DNA of 64,000 nt from Rufibacter tibetensis (lineage in GTDB: Bacteria; Bacteroidota; Bacteroidia; Cytophagales; Hymenobacteraceae), in the NCBI RefSeq assembly GCF_001310085.1, contig NZ_CP012643.1:3393501-3457500 (forward strand), in the 5' to 3' direction. The notes under the pieces are model-generated. The model ran no database searches. It worked only from the letters and a program-made list of their open reading frames with translations, and was not told the DNA's origin. Below, one piece after another: positions 18,453 to 28,904 of the stretch; the first letter of the stretch is position 1; each line of letters opens with the position of its first letter. The position numbers and the translations under genes are program-made.

Positions 18453-21305
18453 ATGAAAGCATCTTTACTTCTCCTGTTATTTATAGCCAGTATAACCTTT
18501 GCACAGGCACAGGGCTACTCGGTAGCTGGTGCTGTTCATAGTGCGCAGAATAAAGAAACCTTACCCGGAGCCACCGTTCAGTTGATCAGGCTACCTGATT
18601 CTGTGAGGACTGCTACCGCAACCGACAAAGATGGAAACTTCGGGTTTCAGGGAGTAAAGCCGGGGCAATACTCATTGCAGGTAAACTATCTCGGTTTTAA
18701 AACTTACGCCCGTACGCTACAGGTGCAGAATGCGGCCGTGACTTTGGGGCAGCTGTTACTGGAAGAGTCTACAAATACTTTAAAGGAGGTACAAATTGTA
18801 GGGCAGATACCCCCCGGAAGCCAAAAAGGTGACACCACTGTTTTCAATGCAGCAGCTTTTAAGGTTGCCGCAGACGCGAGCGCGGAGGATCTGGTGACCA
18901 AACTGCCGGGAGTGACCGTAGTAGATGGCAAAATTCAGGCACAAGGCGAAGAAGTGCGGCAGGTGCTGGTAGACGGGAAGCGGTTCTTTGGGGAAGACGC
19001 AAATACCGCCCTCAGGAACCTGCCTGCCGAGGTAATTGAAAACATAGAAGTGTTTGACAAGAAAAGTGACCAGGCAGAGTTCAGCGGCTTTGATGACGGG
19101 AACCGGGCCAAAACCCTCAACATTGTGACCAAGAAAAACCGACGCCAAGGGCAGTTCGGGAAGGTGTCTGTGGGGGTAGGGCCAGACAAGAAATACATGG
19201 CGGGTATCAGCTTGAACATTTTTAAAGGCGACCGGCGCTTTACCATCAACGGGCTTACCAATAACATCAACATGCAAGACTTCTCGGTGGGGGAGGCTCC
19301 CGGAGGGGGCATGAGAGGACGCCGTGGCATGGGTGGCGGCGGAGCCGGGGGAGGAAACGGCATCTCTACCACCAGCAACTTCGGGCTGAATTACTCAGAC
19401 TTTTGGGGAAAGAAGATTGAGGTAAGCGGTAACTATAATTACAGCAACACCAGAAATGAGAACAACCGTCGGGTGTTCAGGGACTACTTCAATTCCCAAT
19501 TTTATGACCAGCAAAACAGCGACAACAGCTTTAATACTAATAGAAACGAAAACCACCAGTTCAATTACAGGCTGGATTACAAAATCAACGACCGAAACAG
19601 GCTTTTGATCACGCCAAGATTCTCCATTCAGAGAAGTAATTCCTACTCTAATACAATAGGCAGTTCTGTTTATGACGCAGATTCTACCAATGAATCTTAC
19701 GATGCGACAATCTTAACTTCCACTGATAATCTTACTGACGCAGACAACTACTCCTATAACTTAAGCAACGATATTAATTATAGTCATCGGTTCAGTAAGC
19801 CGGGCCGGACCTTTTCCGTTAACCTGAATACTGGGTACAATATCAACAACGGAGATACTTACCGGATCACCAATGTGGAGGATTATGACCGCCCTGACAG
19901 AAGCATTTACCTCAACCAGCAAATAAAGGCAGACAGAAATGGGCTAAACTGGCGTGGGAATGTTGCCTTTGGTGAACGGGTGGGAGAAAAAGCCCGTGTT
20001 CAGGCTGAGTACAACATCAGTAATCGGGTGGAAGACTCTGAGCGCCTGGCGTATGATTTTGACGAGGCAGACTACACCCAATTCAACGCCCGCCTTAGTA
20101 ACTCTTTTGAAAGCGAATACCTCACCCAGCAGGCTAAAACCAGTTATCAGTACAACTCTGACAAGTTACGCGTACAGGTAGAAGGGCAATACCAAATTGC
20201 AAATCTGCAGAACGAGCAAGAATTTCCAGCAGTTTATCAGGTAAATCGCACGTTCCACAACCTGCTGCCAACTGCTCAGTTTGAATACAAGTTTACCAAA
20301 ACAAAGAACCTTCAAATTGATTACCGCACCAACACCAATGCGCCCTCTGTCACTCAATTACAGGAAGTAGTAGATAACACTAATCCGCTCCGGTTCAGAA
20401 CCGGGAATGCAGGCTTGGTGCAGGCGTACCAAAATTCAGTAAATGTGCGGTACAGGTCCTTTAATACTGAGACCAATCGAAATTTCTCTTTCTTTATCAC
20501 CGCAGCCCGGGCGGACGACTTCATCACAAACAGCACGTTGGAGGTTGGTCTGGAGGATGAGCCGTTGCTAGAAGGTTTCGTGATAAGCCGGGGAGCACAG
20601 TTGATCAGGCCAGTGAACTTGGATGGCAATTGGAATGCCCGTACTTTCATTAGTTATGGCCAGCCTCTACGTTTTATCAAGTCTAATGTTAATCTCTTCG
20701 GCTCTGTGGGGTATAATAAAACTCCAGGCTTGTTCAATAATGCCATGTTCTTCTCTACCTCTACCAATTATGGTTTAGGAGGCTCTATTAGTAGCAACAT
20801 CAGTCAAAATGTAGACTTTAACTTATCTACCAACTCCAGCTACAATGTCATCACGAACACTCTGCGTGCCGAGCAGAACAACAACTTTTTCAACCAATCC
20901 ACTCAACTGCGGGCCAACCTGAGGTTTTGGAAAGGCTTTGTGTACCGCACTGAGTTCAGCCATCAGTTAAACGCTGGGTTGTCCAGCGGCTTCAACACCA
21001 ATTACACCTTATTAAATATGAGTTTAAGCAAGAAGGTGTTTAAAAGCCAGAAAGGGGAAGTAAGCTTGAGTGTGAATGACCTGTTAAGGCAAAACATCAG
21101 TGTGCAGCGCACAGTATCTGATGCGTTTGTCCAAGACGTGCAGTCTACGGTATTGCAGCGTTTCTTCATGCTTACTTTCTCCTATAACATACGCACGTTT
21201 AGCGGCCCAATGCCAGGTGAGAGAGGTCCCGGCCAAAAAGGACCAGGTGAAAGAGGCAACATGCGTCAGGGCGGCCAAGGCGGAGCAGGTAGGAGAAATC
21301 AATAG
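18453..21305 (+). CDS. TonB-dependent-receptor-like outer-membrane beta-barrel protein
   Basis: A 950-residue outer-membrane protein with a signal peptide (1-19, ending FAQAQ). A carboxypeptidase-regulatory-like domain (about 22-105; LPGATVQLI, YLGFKTYARTLQV) and a plug-like domain (about 120-225; LVTKLPGVTVVDGKIQAQG, VLVDGKRFFGED) precede a beta-barrel of the 'outer membrane beta-barrel family' type. A Gly/Arg-rich insert lies near 280-303. The C-terminus is a low-complexity Gly/Arg/Gln/Pro tail (PGERGPGQKGPGERGNMRQG) after the last predicted strand. That tail should lie in the periplasm or outside and is atypical for a barrel terminus. No partner SusD is present, so its cargo is unknown. 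It is transcribed alone. Confidence 0.85.
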   Translation: MKASLLLLLFIASITFAQAQGYSVAGAVHSAQNKETLPGATVQLIRLPDSVRTATATDKDGNFGFQGVKPGQYSLQVNYLGFKTYARTLQVQNAAVTLGQLLLEESTNTLKEVQIVGQIPPGSQKGDTTVFNAAAFKVAADASAEDLVTKLPGVTVVDGKIQAQGEEVRQVLVDGKRFFGEDANTALRNLPAEVIENIEVFDKKSDQAEFSGFDDGNRAKTLNIVTKKNRRQGQFGKVSVGVGPDKKYMAGISLNIFKGDRRFTINGLTNNINMQDFSVGEAPGGGMRGRRGMGGGGAGGGNGISTTSNFGLNYSDFWGKKIEVSGNYNYSNTRNENNRRVFRDYFNSQFYDQQNSDNSFNTNRNENHQFNYRLDYKINDRNRLLITPRFSIQRSNSYSNTIGSSVYDADSTNESYDATILTSTDNLTDADNYSYNLSNDINYSHRFSKPGRTFSVNLNTGYNINNGDTYRITNVEDYDRPDRSIYLNQQIKADRNGLNWRGNVAFGERVGEKARVQAEYNISNRVEDSERLAYDFDEADYTQFNARLSNSFESEYLTQQAKTSYQYNSDKLRVQVEGQYQIANLQNEQEFPAVYQVNRTFHNLLPTAQFEYKFTKTKNLQIDYRTNTNAPSVTQLQEVVDNTNPLRFRTGNAGLVQAYQNSVNVRYRSFNTETNRNFSFFITAARADDFITNSTLEVGLEDEPLLEGFVISRGAQLIRPVNLDGNWNARTFISYGQPLRFIKSNVNLFGSVGYNKTPGLFNNAMFFSTSTNYGLGGSISSNISQNVDFNLSTNSSYNVITNTLRAEQNNNFFNQSTQLRANLRFWKGFVYRTEFSHQLNAGLSSGFNTNYTLLNMSLSKKVFKSQKGEVSLSVNDLLRQNISVQRTVSDAFVQDVQSTVLQRFFMLTFSYNIRTFSGPMPGERGPGQKGPGERGNMRQGGQGGAGRRNQ

Positions 21306-22511
21306 GTTTTGTCAGAACTGTAGTTGCGTAGGGTTGCCTATGATATCTAGGATTCAAAAGAAAGGTTTTTTATTGGGCAGATTCTTTCTAGCAAGCCATG
21401 ATGTTGTAAAGTTTGACCATGATCCTTGCCTGTACTCTCTTTTGAAGTGCCGCTGAGAACTAGTTTAGCGTAAGAGCTAATCTACACCTTTGGAAGGTGT
21501 CTATGGGTACATGATGGGCAAGTGACTGGTTTATAAAAGGTCAGATTTCCCCCTTCTGTTTACATCGGATAAATAGAGGAGTTTATGGGACTGCTCCGTT
21601 TCCTCATATGAGCAGAGCCTTCTTGGTAATTTGTTTTTCATTACATGAAAAAGAGTCCCCAGACTCAACAGCTTTCATCTCCATTCTTCCATTCTAAAGA
21701 GCAGTCTGGTAACCTTCTGTTTATATTGACTAATTCCAATGCCATGTGTTGGAATGACTCACTACAATATATTTGAGCAGAAGGGGACAAGAAGCAGTAT
21801 TGGGTAAGGTCAAAATCAGCTTTTCTTTTCTGGATAGCTTTTCATAAACCTTCTTTAAAAGAGTTAAAGAAGAAGCTGAACATTTTCTATGGCATAAACT
21901 GGTAGGTTCTTAACAGGTGCCGGTCTACTTGAGTGGATTCTATGCCTCGAAAGACTGTTGGTTAAGGTAAAGGTGTCCTATGAAAAATCAAAAGAACATA
22001 GAACATATCTCAAACCAGTAAGAGGGCGGTTGCGTAAGTTACTTCACCCCCCAAGATAAGTATACTGTTATCTCTTAAAAGAGAGAAGATTGGAGAAAGA
22101 GGAGCCTTTTACGAGTATGCTTGCTCCAGGTTTCTGCTTTGTCTTTTTTGCTTAGGCCTATGGTAACGTGTGGAAAAAAAATCTTCGTAGCAGAGGTTTG
22201 TAATTCTTGAAATAAATAGTCTAAGATAGGTTTGTCTTGGAATTTGTAAAATCGTTAATGGATTAGGTATGAATTCGGATTCAATTAGATTCCTCCCAAA
22301 ATGGCAAACGTTTTAGATTGATTTTTTAAAAAATCACTTATAAATGGTAATGTAAAGAGTTTGTTAAAATATAATTATAAATAGATTTTTTAAAATGAAA
22401 TGCATTAAAACAACAATAAATATCCTTAAAAATTAAATAAAAAGTTTTAAAAATAAATAAAACTAATATTTACTTGTATATTTATGACGGGAATAAGTAA
22501 AAGCTTTTTTT
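21306..22511. other. 1.2-kb intergenic region
   Basis: No gene can be supported on either strand. A short perfect hairpin (ACACCTT, loop TGG, AAGGTGT) lies at 21484-21500. The last 200 bp before the histidine kinase are extremely AT-rich and probably hold its promoter. An open frame overlapping the end of the barrel gene (21100-21456) has no protein-like features. Confidence 0.5.
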
Positions 22512-24566
22512 ATGAAGTCTGCTCCAATCTCAGTAAATGAATCTCAGGGTTTGAATAATTGGTTGTCCTTGGAATCATCAAGAACAGCTAACAAAACATC
22601 TAAGTTCTTAGAGGGAATGGACGTGCGTTCTGTCCTTTCTTCTTCCTTGTTTATGGCCCGGCTGAAAAGGTATTTGTTTTCTGCTTTAGCCAATACAAAA
22701 GAGAAGGGAATTGCCCTTTTGGCTTTTTCATCTGACAAACTTTGGAAAAAAAACCTTTTAGGAATGAGTGAATTCATTTCTTCAGGAACCGTGTTCCAAA
22801 ATACACGTAAAGCAGACCTCGGTCTGTACATGTTTTCAAGTGATGTAGTTAAAGCAAGTATAGAGGAAGAGACGATTAATGCTCAAGAAATGATAAACAC
22901 ACCTCACATATTTTCTTTTCAAGGATTAAGAAGCAATGAAGCGTATCCGCTTAAGCCAGCTGTAAGTAAGTTTCATTCTATTAAGCTTCATGAACAACCT
23001 AACAAGCGGTTAACCCACCTCCATCAGTCGGGTGCCCTCAGCGTAGAGGTTGAATCTTTGTTAGAGGCAGGGTTTTGGGAATACTCCGTTAACTCAGGTG
23101 AGTTCTTTTGCACAGACTACGTTCATGAAGTATTAAACATATCGCCAGAGGCACCACTTTCCGGGTTTGAGTCTTTCCTGCCGTTTTTCGGTGAAGCTGA
23201 TCAGGCGGTTTTAAGCAACGCCTGGAAAACCCTTATAAATAAAGGAGAGCAGTTTAATCTTTTGGTTGAAGTGCAGGATGGTAGAAGCGAGGCAACCTGG
23301 CTTAGAATGAAAGGCAAGCCTTTAAGTAAAAATAATAAGGTAGTTAAATATGTAGGTACTATACAAAACGTGACGGACTGGGTGCTCCAGGAAAAGCAAT
23401 TAGAGGCGCAAAAAGCAAAGGCTGAACAAGGAGCAAAACTCAAGACCGAGTTTGTGTCTTACATGAGCCATGAAATCCGGACGCCACTTAATGCTATCAT
23501 GGGGTTGACGTACCTTCTTTTGCAGGATGAGGGATTAAAAGAAGAGTACAAGGACAACTTGAACTCTATCCATTTTTCGTCACAGTGTTTACTTGCTTTA
23601 GTTAACAATACCCTTGATTATTCTAAAATAGAAGCGGGTAAAGTTGAGTTAGAAAAAGTTAACTTCCACTTGAAGGACCTTTTGAAAAATACTCATCAGG
23701 CACTTTCCCTGCGTTCTATGGAAAAGAAAGTTAATCTTGAGCTTTCTATAGACCCACGCACTCCGGCCGAAGTAGCGGGCGATCCGGTTAGATTGATGCA
23801 AATCCTGAACAACCTTTTAAGTAACGCTATCAAGTTTACTGATAAAGGGTCTGTTAAGCTTAAGGTAGATGTGGTTTATCAAACCAACCAAGAGTGGGTG
23901 TTAGACTTTACTGTTTCTGATACTGGTATAGGTATACCGGTGGAAAAGCAGAAAAGTATTTTCGAGAGCTTTACCCAGGTAAACTCTTCAACTCACAGAC
24001 AGTACGGAGGAACAGGGTTAGGACTTTCCATCACTAAAAACTTGGTGGAACTCCATAAGGGTACCATCAGAGTAGAAAGCACTCCCGGAAAAGGATCTGT
24101 ATTCAGTGTTCGTCTTAAGTTTATCAAACCACAGGCGTCATTAGTAACGCTTCCAAAAACCAGTGCAACCAAGATACCTTTTACTAAACTGAAGGGGGTG
24201 AAAATACTGGTGGTGGATGATAACGTTATGAACAGAACAGTGGCTACGAAACTGCTCACCAACTGGCACGCAGAAGTTGAGACGGCAGATGATGGATTGG
24301 CTGCTTTGGAAAGAATCAATTCTACTGATTTTGATTTAGTCTTGATGGACTTGTATATGCCAGTTTTAGATGGTTTCCAGACGGTTGCCAGAATGCGAGA
24401 AGCAGGCCGTAACCTTCCTGTGATTGCTCTTACCGCTAATGCTAGTGAAGAAGAAAGAAAAAGGATTCTGAGTGCAGGGGTGAATGACTATTTAACTAAA
24501 CCGTTTGTGCCTCAAGATCTATTTAATAAGTTATTGCAGAATTTAGACGCTAATAGAATCCAATAA
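22512..24566 (+). CDS. Cytoplasmic PAS-containing hybrid sensor histidine kinase
   Basis: A 684-residue kinase without membrane segments, so the signal it senses is probably intracellular. An N-terminal region of about 180 residues of unknown fold precedes a PAS domain at about 185-295. A short coiled coil leads into a HisKA domain with phospho-acceptor His320 ([10 protein letters not shown]). The HATPase domain keeps the N box ([14 protein letters not shown]), the G1 box (DTGIGIP) and the G2 box ([15 protein letters not shown]). A C-terminal receiver domain has phospho-acceptor Asp613 ([13 protein letters not shown]) and the Lys of the DYLTKPF motif. All catalytic features are intact. It carries no Hpt domain, so phosphate leaving the receiver needs a separate Hpt protein; the gene at 26713 encodes one. 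A perfect 46-bp palindrome starts 3 bp after its stop. Confidence 0.93.
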   Translation: MKSAPISVNESQGLNNWLSLESSRTANKTSKFLEGMDVRSVLSSSLFMARLKRYLFSALANTKEKGIALLAFSSDKLWKKNLLGMSEFISSGTVFQNTRKADLGLYMFSSDVVKASIEEETINAQEMINTPHIFSFQGLRSNEAYPLKPAVSKFHSIKLHEQPNKRLTHLHQSGALSVEVESLLEAGFWEYSVNSGEFFCTDYVHEVLNISPEAPLSGFESFLPFFGEADQAVLSNAWKTLINKGEQFNLLVEVQDGRSEATWLRMKGKPLSKNNKVVKYVGTIQNVTDWVLQEKQLEAQKAKAEQGAKLKTEFVSYMSHEIRTPLNAIMGLTYLLLQDEGLKEEYKDNLNSIHFSSQCLLALVNNTLDYSKIEAGKVELEKVNFHLKDLLKNTHQALSLRSMEKKVNLELSIDPRTPAEVAGDPVRLMQILNNLLSNAIKFTDKGSVKLKVDVVYQTNQEWVLDFTVSDTGIGIPVEKQKSIFESFTQVNSSTHRQYGGTGLGLSITKNLVELHKGTIRVESTPGKGSVFSVRLKFIKPQASLVTLPKTSATKIPFTKLKGVKILVVDDNVMNRTVATKLLTNWHAEVETADDGLAALERINSTDFDLVLMDLYMPVLDGFQTVARMREAGRNLPVIALTANASEEERKRILSAGVNDYLTKPFVPQDLFNKLLQNLDANRIQ

Positions 24567-25119
24567 ACAGCTTACTGGTTACAGGTTTACATGTAAACCT
24601 GTAACCAGTAAGCTACCAAAAGAAGAAACAGTAGAGTTTTATGTTTTGCACTTCTTTGTCCCGCACATTAAGTCCTTACATTCAGGGAGATTTCTCATAA
24701 ACAGTACATACTACACTGTATACAATAAGTGGAATGCAAAGAAGTATAAGGCTTTTTCACAAGCCTAAATAGTTGACCGGGTCTGAAAACCTTTAAGGTA
24801 CACTCTCTTCTGCTACTTTTTTATTTGACACGTTTGTACATGATACATAAAACAGTGTGAGTAACTAAGCAAAGTGCATTCTGAATCATTTTAGAAATTG
24901 AGCCTAGTTAGCTATATAAACCTTTTATTGATAAAGCATTAGAAATTATAAAGCAATAATCCAATTTCATTCTTAAGAAAAGATAAATTTACTTGAAATG
25001 TTTATTTTTTAAGTAAAGATAACCTCAGGGGCAGGTAATGCGATTAACGTATATCATAATACTTTCTTAAATTGGCAGGAAGTAATAGTTAATTGTTTTC
25101 TGTAATCTTTTTGGTCCGC
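24567..25119. other. Intergenic region with palindrome, upstream of the NtrC-type regulator
   Basis: About 550 bp. It begins with the 46-bp palindrome. Further on, ACTTCTTTG near 24650 and its complement CAAAGAAGT near 24738 could pair over about 80 bases, and a small hairpin AGGCTT/AAGCCT lies near 24750-24767. No gene is evident. Confidence 0.5.
24569..24614. repeat. Perfect loopless 46-bp palindrome
   Basis: Two 23-base arms (24569-24591 and 24592-24614) are exact reverse complements with no spacer. The centre is TTTACATGTAAA. It lies directly after the hybrid kinase stop and may act as its terminator hairpin, but it lacks a T-run on either side, and a perfect palindrome of this length could also extrude as a cruciform or be a protein-binding site. 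Confidence 0.85.
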
Positions 25120-26499
25120 ATGTCTAGTTTGCAAAATGAATCTGCTGCAAAAATCTTTGTTCTAGAAGATGATCTTTGGTATTCACAATTCCTTAGTTAT
25201 CATCTTTCAACCAACCCTGACCACCAGGTAGAGGTATTCAATTCCGTAGAGGAGTTTTTAGGTCGTCTCACAGAAGCTCCAACTATCATAACGCTGGATT
25301 ACCACTTGCCTTCTGTTACAGGCGAGGAGGTTTTACAACAGATTCTGCAAAAGAGCCCTAAATCATACATCATTGTTATCTCCGGACAGGAAGACATAAG
25401 GAAAGCTGTAAGCTTGATGAAAATGGGGGCGTATGATTACATCGTTAAAAACGAAGAAACCAAAGACCGCCTCTGGAGCATCGTTGAAAAAATTAAACAC
25501 AATAAATCACTGCAGCAGGAGTTGGAGGTGCTCCGGAGCGAGGTCAAACAGAAATATACCCTGGGCAGTGAACTGGTAGGATCTTCTGAGCCAATTAAGA
25601 AGGTCTTCCAATTAGTGGAAAAAGCTGCCGCAAACAATATAAACGTTACTATTACTGGAGAGACGGGTACTGGTAAAGAATTGATTGCGAAGGCAATACA
25701 TCAAAATTCCAGGAGAGCTAAAATGCCATTTGTGGCCGTGAATATAGCAGCTTTGCCCTCTGAACTACTGGAAAGTGAATTGTTTGGCCATGAGAAAGGG
25801 GCTTTTACAGGTGCTACTGCCCGCCGGGTGGGTAAGTTTGAAGAAGCAAACGGAGGTACCCTGTTTCTGGATGAAATTGGCGAAATGAGCTTTAATCTGC
25901 AGTCTAAACTTCTTCGGGTTTTGCAAGAGAGGGAAGTTACTCCTGTAGGGTCAAATAAAAGCATTCCTGTGGAGGTGCGGATTGTAACTGCCACCCACCG
26001 GAATTTGATGGATGAGGTGAAAAAAGGAAACTTTAGGGAAGACTTATTTTACCGTCTGCTTGGAGTTCAGGTGCATCTGCCACCCTTACGAGAAAGGGGG
26101 CATGATATTATACTAATTGCTAATAAAGTACTAAAAGACTTTTGCAAGCAGAATGATATGGAGGATAAAACCCTCACGGCAGAGGCGCAAAAGAAACTAT
26201 TAAGTCATCCTTTCCCAGGTAACGTAAGGGAGCTCAAAGCAGTAGTTGAACTTGCAGCAGTTCTTTCTGAGTCAAAAGCAGTGACAGATAGTGATATTCA
26301 GTTACAGTCGTTGGCTCCTACTTCTTCATCTGAAGAGAAAACACTTGATGAGTACATCCATGAAACAGTACAACGGTATCTAGACAAATACAATTATAAT
26401 GTTGTGTATGTCGCCGATAAATTAAAAGTAGGAAAGTCTACTATTTACAGAATGATCCAGAAAGGGGCTGTTCTTATTCCTGAACAAAAGAGGTATTAG
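25120..26499 (+). CDS. NtrC-family sigma-54-dependent response regulator
   Basis: This activator of RpoN-dependent promoters is 459 residues long from the ATG I prefer. A TTG at 25093 is in frame upstream, but its 9 extra residues (FSVIFLVR) precede the receiver fold and look untranslated. The receiver domain (about 10-125) has Asp60 as phospho-acceptor (ITLDYHLP). The AAA+ domain carries Walker A GETGTGKE (180-187, Lys186) and the sigma-54 contact loop GAFTGA (227-232). Walker B is LFLDEIGEM and an arginine-containing segment EDLFYRLLGVQVHLPPLRER follows. A C-terminal Fis-like helix-turn-helix (VADKLKVGKSTIYRMI) binds DNA. All motifs are intact. It lies between a complete kinase and a degenerate one and is a likely output of that pathway. 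Confidence 0.92.
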   Translation: MSSLQNESAAKIFVLEDDLWYSQFLSYHLSTNPDHQVEVFNSVEEFLGRLTEAPTIITLDYHLPSVTGEEVLQQILQKSPKSYIIVISGQEDIRKAVSLMKMGAYDYIVKNEETKDRLWSIVEKIKHNKSLQQELEVLRSEVKQKYTLGSELVGSSEPIKKVFQLVEKAAANNINVTITGETGTGKELIAKAIHQNSRRAKMPFVAVNIAALPSELLESELFGHEKGAFTGATARRVGKFEEANGGTLFLDEIGEMSFNLQSKLLRVLQEREVTPVGSNKSIPVEVRIVTATHRNLMDEVKKGNFREDLFYRLLGVQVHLPPLRERGHDIILIANKVLKDFCKQNDMEDKTLTAEAQKKLLSHPFPGNVRELKAVVELAAVLSESKAVTDSDIQLQSLAPTSSSEEKTLDEYIHETVQRYLDKYNYNVVYVADKLKVGKSTIYRMIQKGAVLIPEQKRY

Positions 26500-26712
26500 T
26501 AAATCAAAGTAATACTGTTTTGTAAGCTTAAATACTTTGTATTAAAAAATAAAATATCCGAGTGATTGAAATAAATAGGTTATCATGATTGGATGCCTGT
26601 CTTTCAGATATAAGTGGAAACTCAGTCAAGTAGATAGGTAATTCAATAAAAAATTAATTAATCCTGATGCGCTTTAGTTAGCGAAATCAAACGTAATCCG
26701 GTAAGGATTGGA

Positions 26713-28602
26713 GTGAATGAGTTCTTGAAAAAGCCTATGTTTTCTATTGACCAAATTTTTAAAGATAGCCCCAATCCAACTTATATCAAGGATTCTCAAG
26801 GGAAAATAGTTTGGGCTAATACTGCTTACGCCCAATTGCATAAATTAGCTTTACCTACTTTGCTCCATACGGGTGCCGTTGATTTCGACTTTTCCTATGA
26901 AAGAGATTTAGAAGTTCTCGCTTCTGAGGATGTGTACACCATAGAAGAGTTTTATAAACTAGACAATGGTAACGGAACTTGGTATCTTTCTGTTAAAAAA
27001 GCGGTTGTCCAGCCTAATGGCGAACGTTACTTATTATCAACTTCCTCAGAGATCACAAATCTGAAAGACACCATCCAGATTGCGGAAGATTCATTTGCAA
27101 GTAAAGAGAAATTTTTAGGAGATGTAAGCAGAGAGTTGGAAGCTCCTGTTAGTGCCATCATCAGCTTGATTAGGCTTTTGAAAAAAACCTTTATTAGCAA
27201 AGATCAGAAAAGGTATTTGAATTCAGTTCTCTCTATTTCCGACTATCTTTTAGACATTCCCAAAGATGTTTTAGAGTATGCCAGGGTAGAGGCAGGAGTT
27301 TTAGAATTAGCCACAGAAGTGGTAAGTATTGTAGATTTTATAAGAGAAGTCGTAAAATCATTAAACTCAAAGGCCGCTGAACAAGATGTAAAGGTTTATT
27401 TTTCCGAACCGTTAGCCAGGTTGCCGCTTATTGAGGTTAACCCCATTTATCTCGACCTGATTTTAGTAAAAATTCTTCGTTGTGCAGTAAGATACACGAA
27501 GAGTAAAGAAGTAGTGGTATCTGTCTTCCAGAAGGAAAGAATAGAAAAAACGCTATATCTGCAGTTTTCAATCAGCAATCTGGAGCTAGAGCAAAGCTCT
27601 GATATTTTAGTTAAACTTTTTGAGTCTGATGGTACACCCTACACAGAAGACAGATATAAAAAAGGTGGACTTGAGCTTGGTATTTACACAAGTAAAAAGC
27701 TAATTGAATTGCAAGGCGGCCGGGTTTGGCTTGATGAAAAACATGAGCAGGGAATGAGTATAGAGTTTATTCTGCCTTTCTCTATCAACCAGGAGCAGGT
27801 TGTAGAAAGTAAAGATCAATATGATCTGCCAGAACAAACAAATGCTTTAAGGCTTCTTTTGGTAGAAGACAATGAAAGCAGCCAAACCTTAGTAAGGCAT
27901 CAAATTCAAAACTGGAATACCAAAATTGACATAGCCACTAATGGGGAAGAAGGCATAAAATTAGCCCAGGAGAATGGGTACGATTTAATATTAATGGATG
28001 TGGAGATGCCAGGCATAAATGGCTTTGAGGCTACTTCTTTTATCCGTAATTCAGAAAACCCAAACAAAAATACTCCCATTGTAGCTTTCACTACAAACAC
28101 AGCAGATATTGATATAGATAGATTCAAGGAAGCTGGCTTTAGTGATTTTCTAAGGAAGCCTTATCATGCCTTTGACTTATATCTTTGTATCTCTAAAAAT
28201 ACGGGACATTACGCAAAAGAGCGGCTACTTTCTGAGAAGCAAACTTCTGAAGAGGAGTTGCCTTTATATGACTTCTCAGGTTTGGGGAATATGGCTGAGG
28301 ATGCAGTTTTCATCCATAAAATGCAGAAGTTATTTATAGATATTGTTCCCGGTCAGTTGTCAAAACTGTCACTTGCTATTCAGCAGCAAGATTGGGATAC
28401 TGTTGCTCTACTTTCCCATAGCTTAAAGTCAACCTTCGGGAATATAAAAGTAGTCAAAGCTGCGAATGCCATGAAGCAAATTGAGGAAGTAGCCAATACA
28501 AAAACAGGTTTGGCAAAATTGTCGAATCTAATGGACACTGTTTATGATGCTACTAACAAAGTTATTGCTGTGTTTTCAAGTGAACTAGCTGATAATAAGT
28601 AA
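26713..28602 (+). CDS. Degenerate hybrid histidine kinase (pseudokinase) with intact receiver and Hpt domains
   Basis: A 629-residue protein beginning at GTG; an in-frame ATG at 26737 is the alternative start. A PAS domain spans about 10-120. The HisKA-like region at about 130-195 reads FLGDVSRELEAPVSAI, where kinases have FL..[12 protein letters not shown], so Arg140 replaces the phospho-acceptor His. The ATPase-like region has lost the N-box Asn (LVKILRCAVRYTK) and the DxGxG box (SISNLELEQSSD), keeping only a G2-like remnant (KKGGLELGIYTSKKLIELQGG). In contrast the receiver is intact (VEDNES; Asp429 in LILMDVEMPGING; Lys in FLRKPYHAFD). A C-terminal Hpt domain has His569 in LLSHSLKSTFG. It should neither bind ATP normally nor autophosphorylate, but could still pass phosphate through Asp429 and His569. 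Confidence 0.88.
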   Translation: MNEFLKKPMFSIDQIFKDSPNPTYIKDSQGKIVWANTAYAQLHKLALPTLLHTGAVDFDFSYERDLEVLASEDVYTIEEFYKLDNGNGTWYLSVKKAVVQPNGERYLLSTSSEITNLKDTIQIAEDSFASKEKFLGDVSRELEAPVSAIISLIRLLKKTFISKDQKRYLNSVLSISDYLLDIPKDVLEYARVEAGVLELATEVVSIVDFIREVVKSLNSKAAEQDVKVYFSEPLARLPLIEVNPIYLDLILVKILRCAVRYTKSKEVVVSVFQKERIEKTLYLQFSISNLELEQSSDILVKLFESDGTPYTEDRYKKGGLELGIYTSKKLIELQGGRVWLDEKHEQGMSIEFILPFSINQEQVVESKDQYDLPEQTNALRLLLVEDNESSQTLVRHQIQNWNTKIDIATNGEEGIKLAQENGYDLILMDVEMPGINGFEATSFIRNSENPNKNTPIVAFTTNTADIDIDRFKEAGFSDFLRKPYHAFDLYLCISKNTGHYAKERLLSEKQTSEEELPLYDFSGLGNMAEDAVFIHKMQKLFIDIVPGQLSKLSLAIQQQDWDTVALLSHSLKSTFGNIKVVKAANAMKQIEEVANTKTGLAKLSNLMDTVYDATNKVIAVFSSELADNK

Positions 28603-28904
28603 TTAACAGCTAATTTATAGTTGGTTGTTGTACTGTTTTAAACGTTAATTGATTCAGTTGATTCTTTATTGATGTAGCAATTGGAAAATTTGGTTTTCTT
28701 ATGTTCTAAAGTAATATGCGAATTTAACTGCTGTATATATTAAAATTTAATTTGTTGCTTATAATTTTTAAATCAATAAATTACTGCACCAAAATTACTG
28801 AGCTCAAAGCTATTTCCCCAATCCAAAAACTCTCATTTATATTTTAGTTTTGGAGTTATTTATACAAAAGTAGCTTAAAAACACACCTCAAGTACCTCCT
28901 GCTT

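Noticed and set aside
18780-19277. 165-codon minus-strand open frame
   Set aside because: Antisense to the plug domain of the receptor-like outer-membrane protein; no start context or domain.
21100-21456. 118-codon + strand frame overlapping the end of the barrel gene
   Set aside because: It is Cys- and Ser-rich in a random way, runs out of frame through the Gly/Arg-rich tail, and has no family features.
25093-25119. TTG start for the NtrC-type regulator
   Set aside because: The nine extra residues are hydrophobic and precede the normal start of a receiver domain; ATG at 25120 gives the usual N-terminus.
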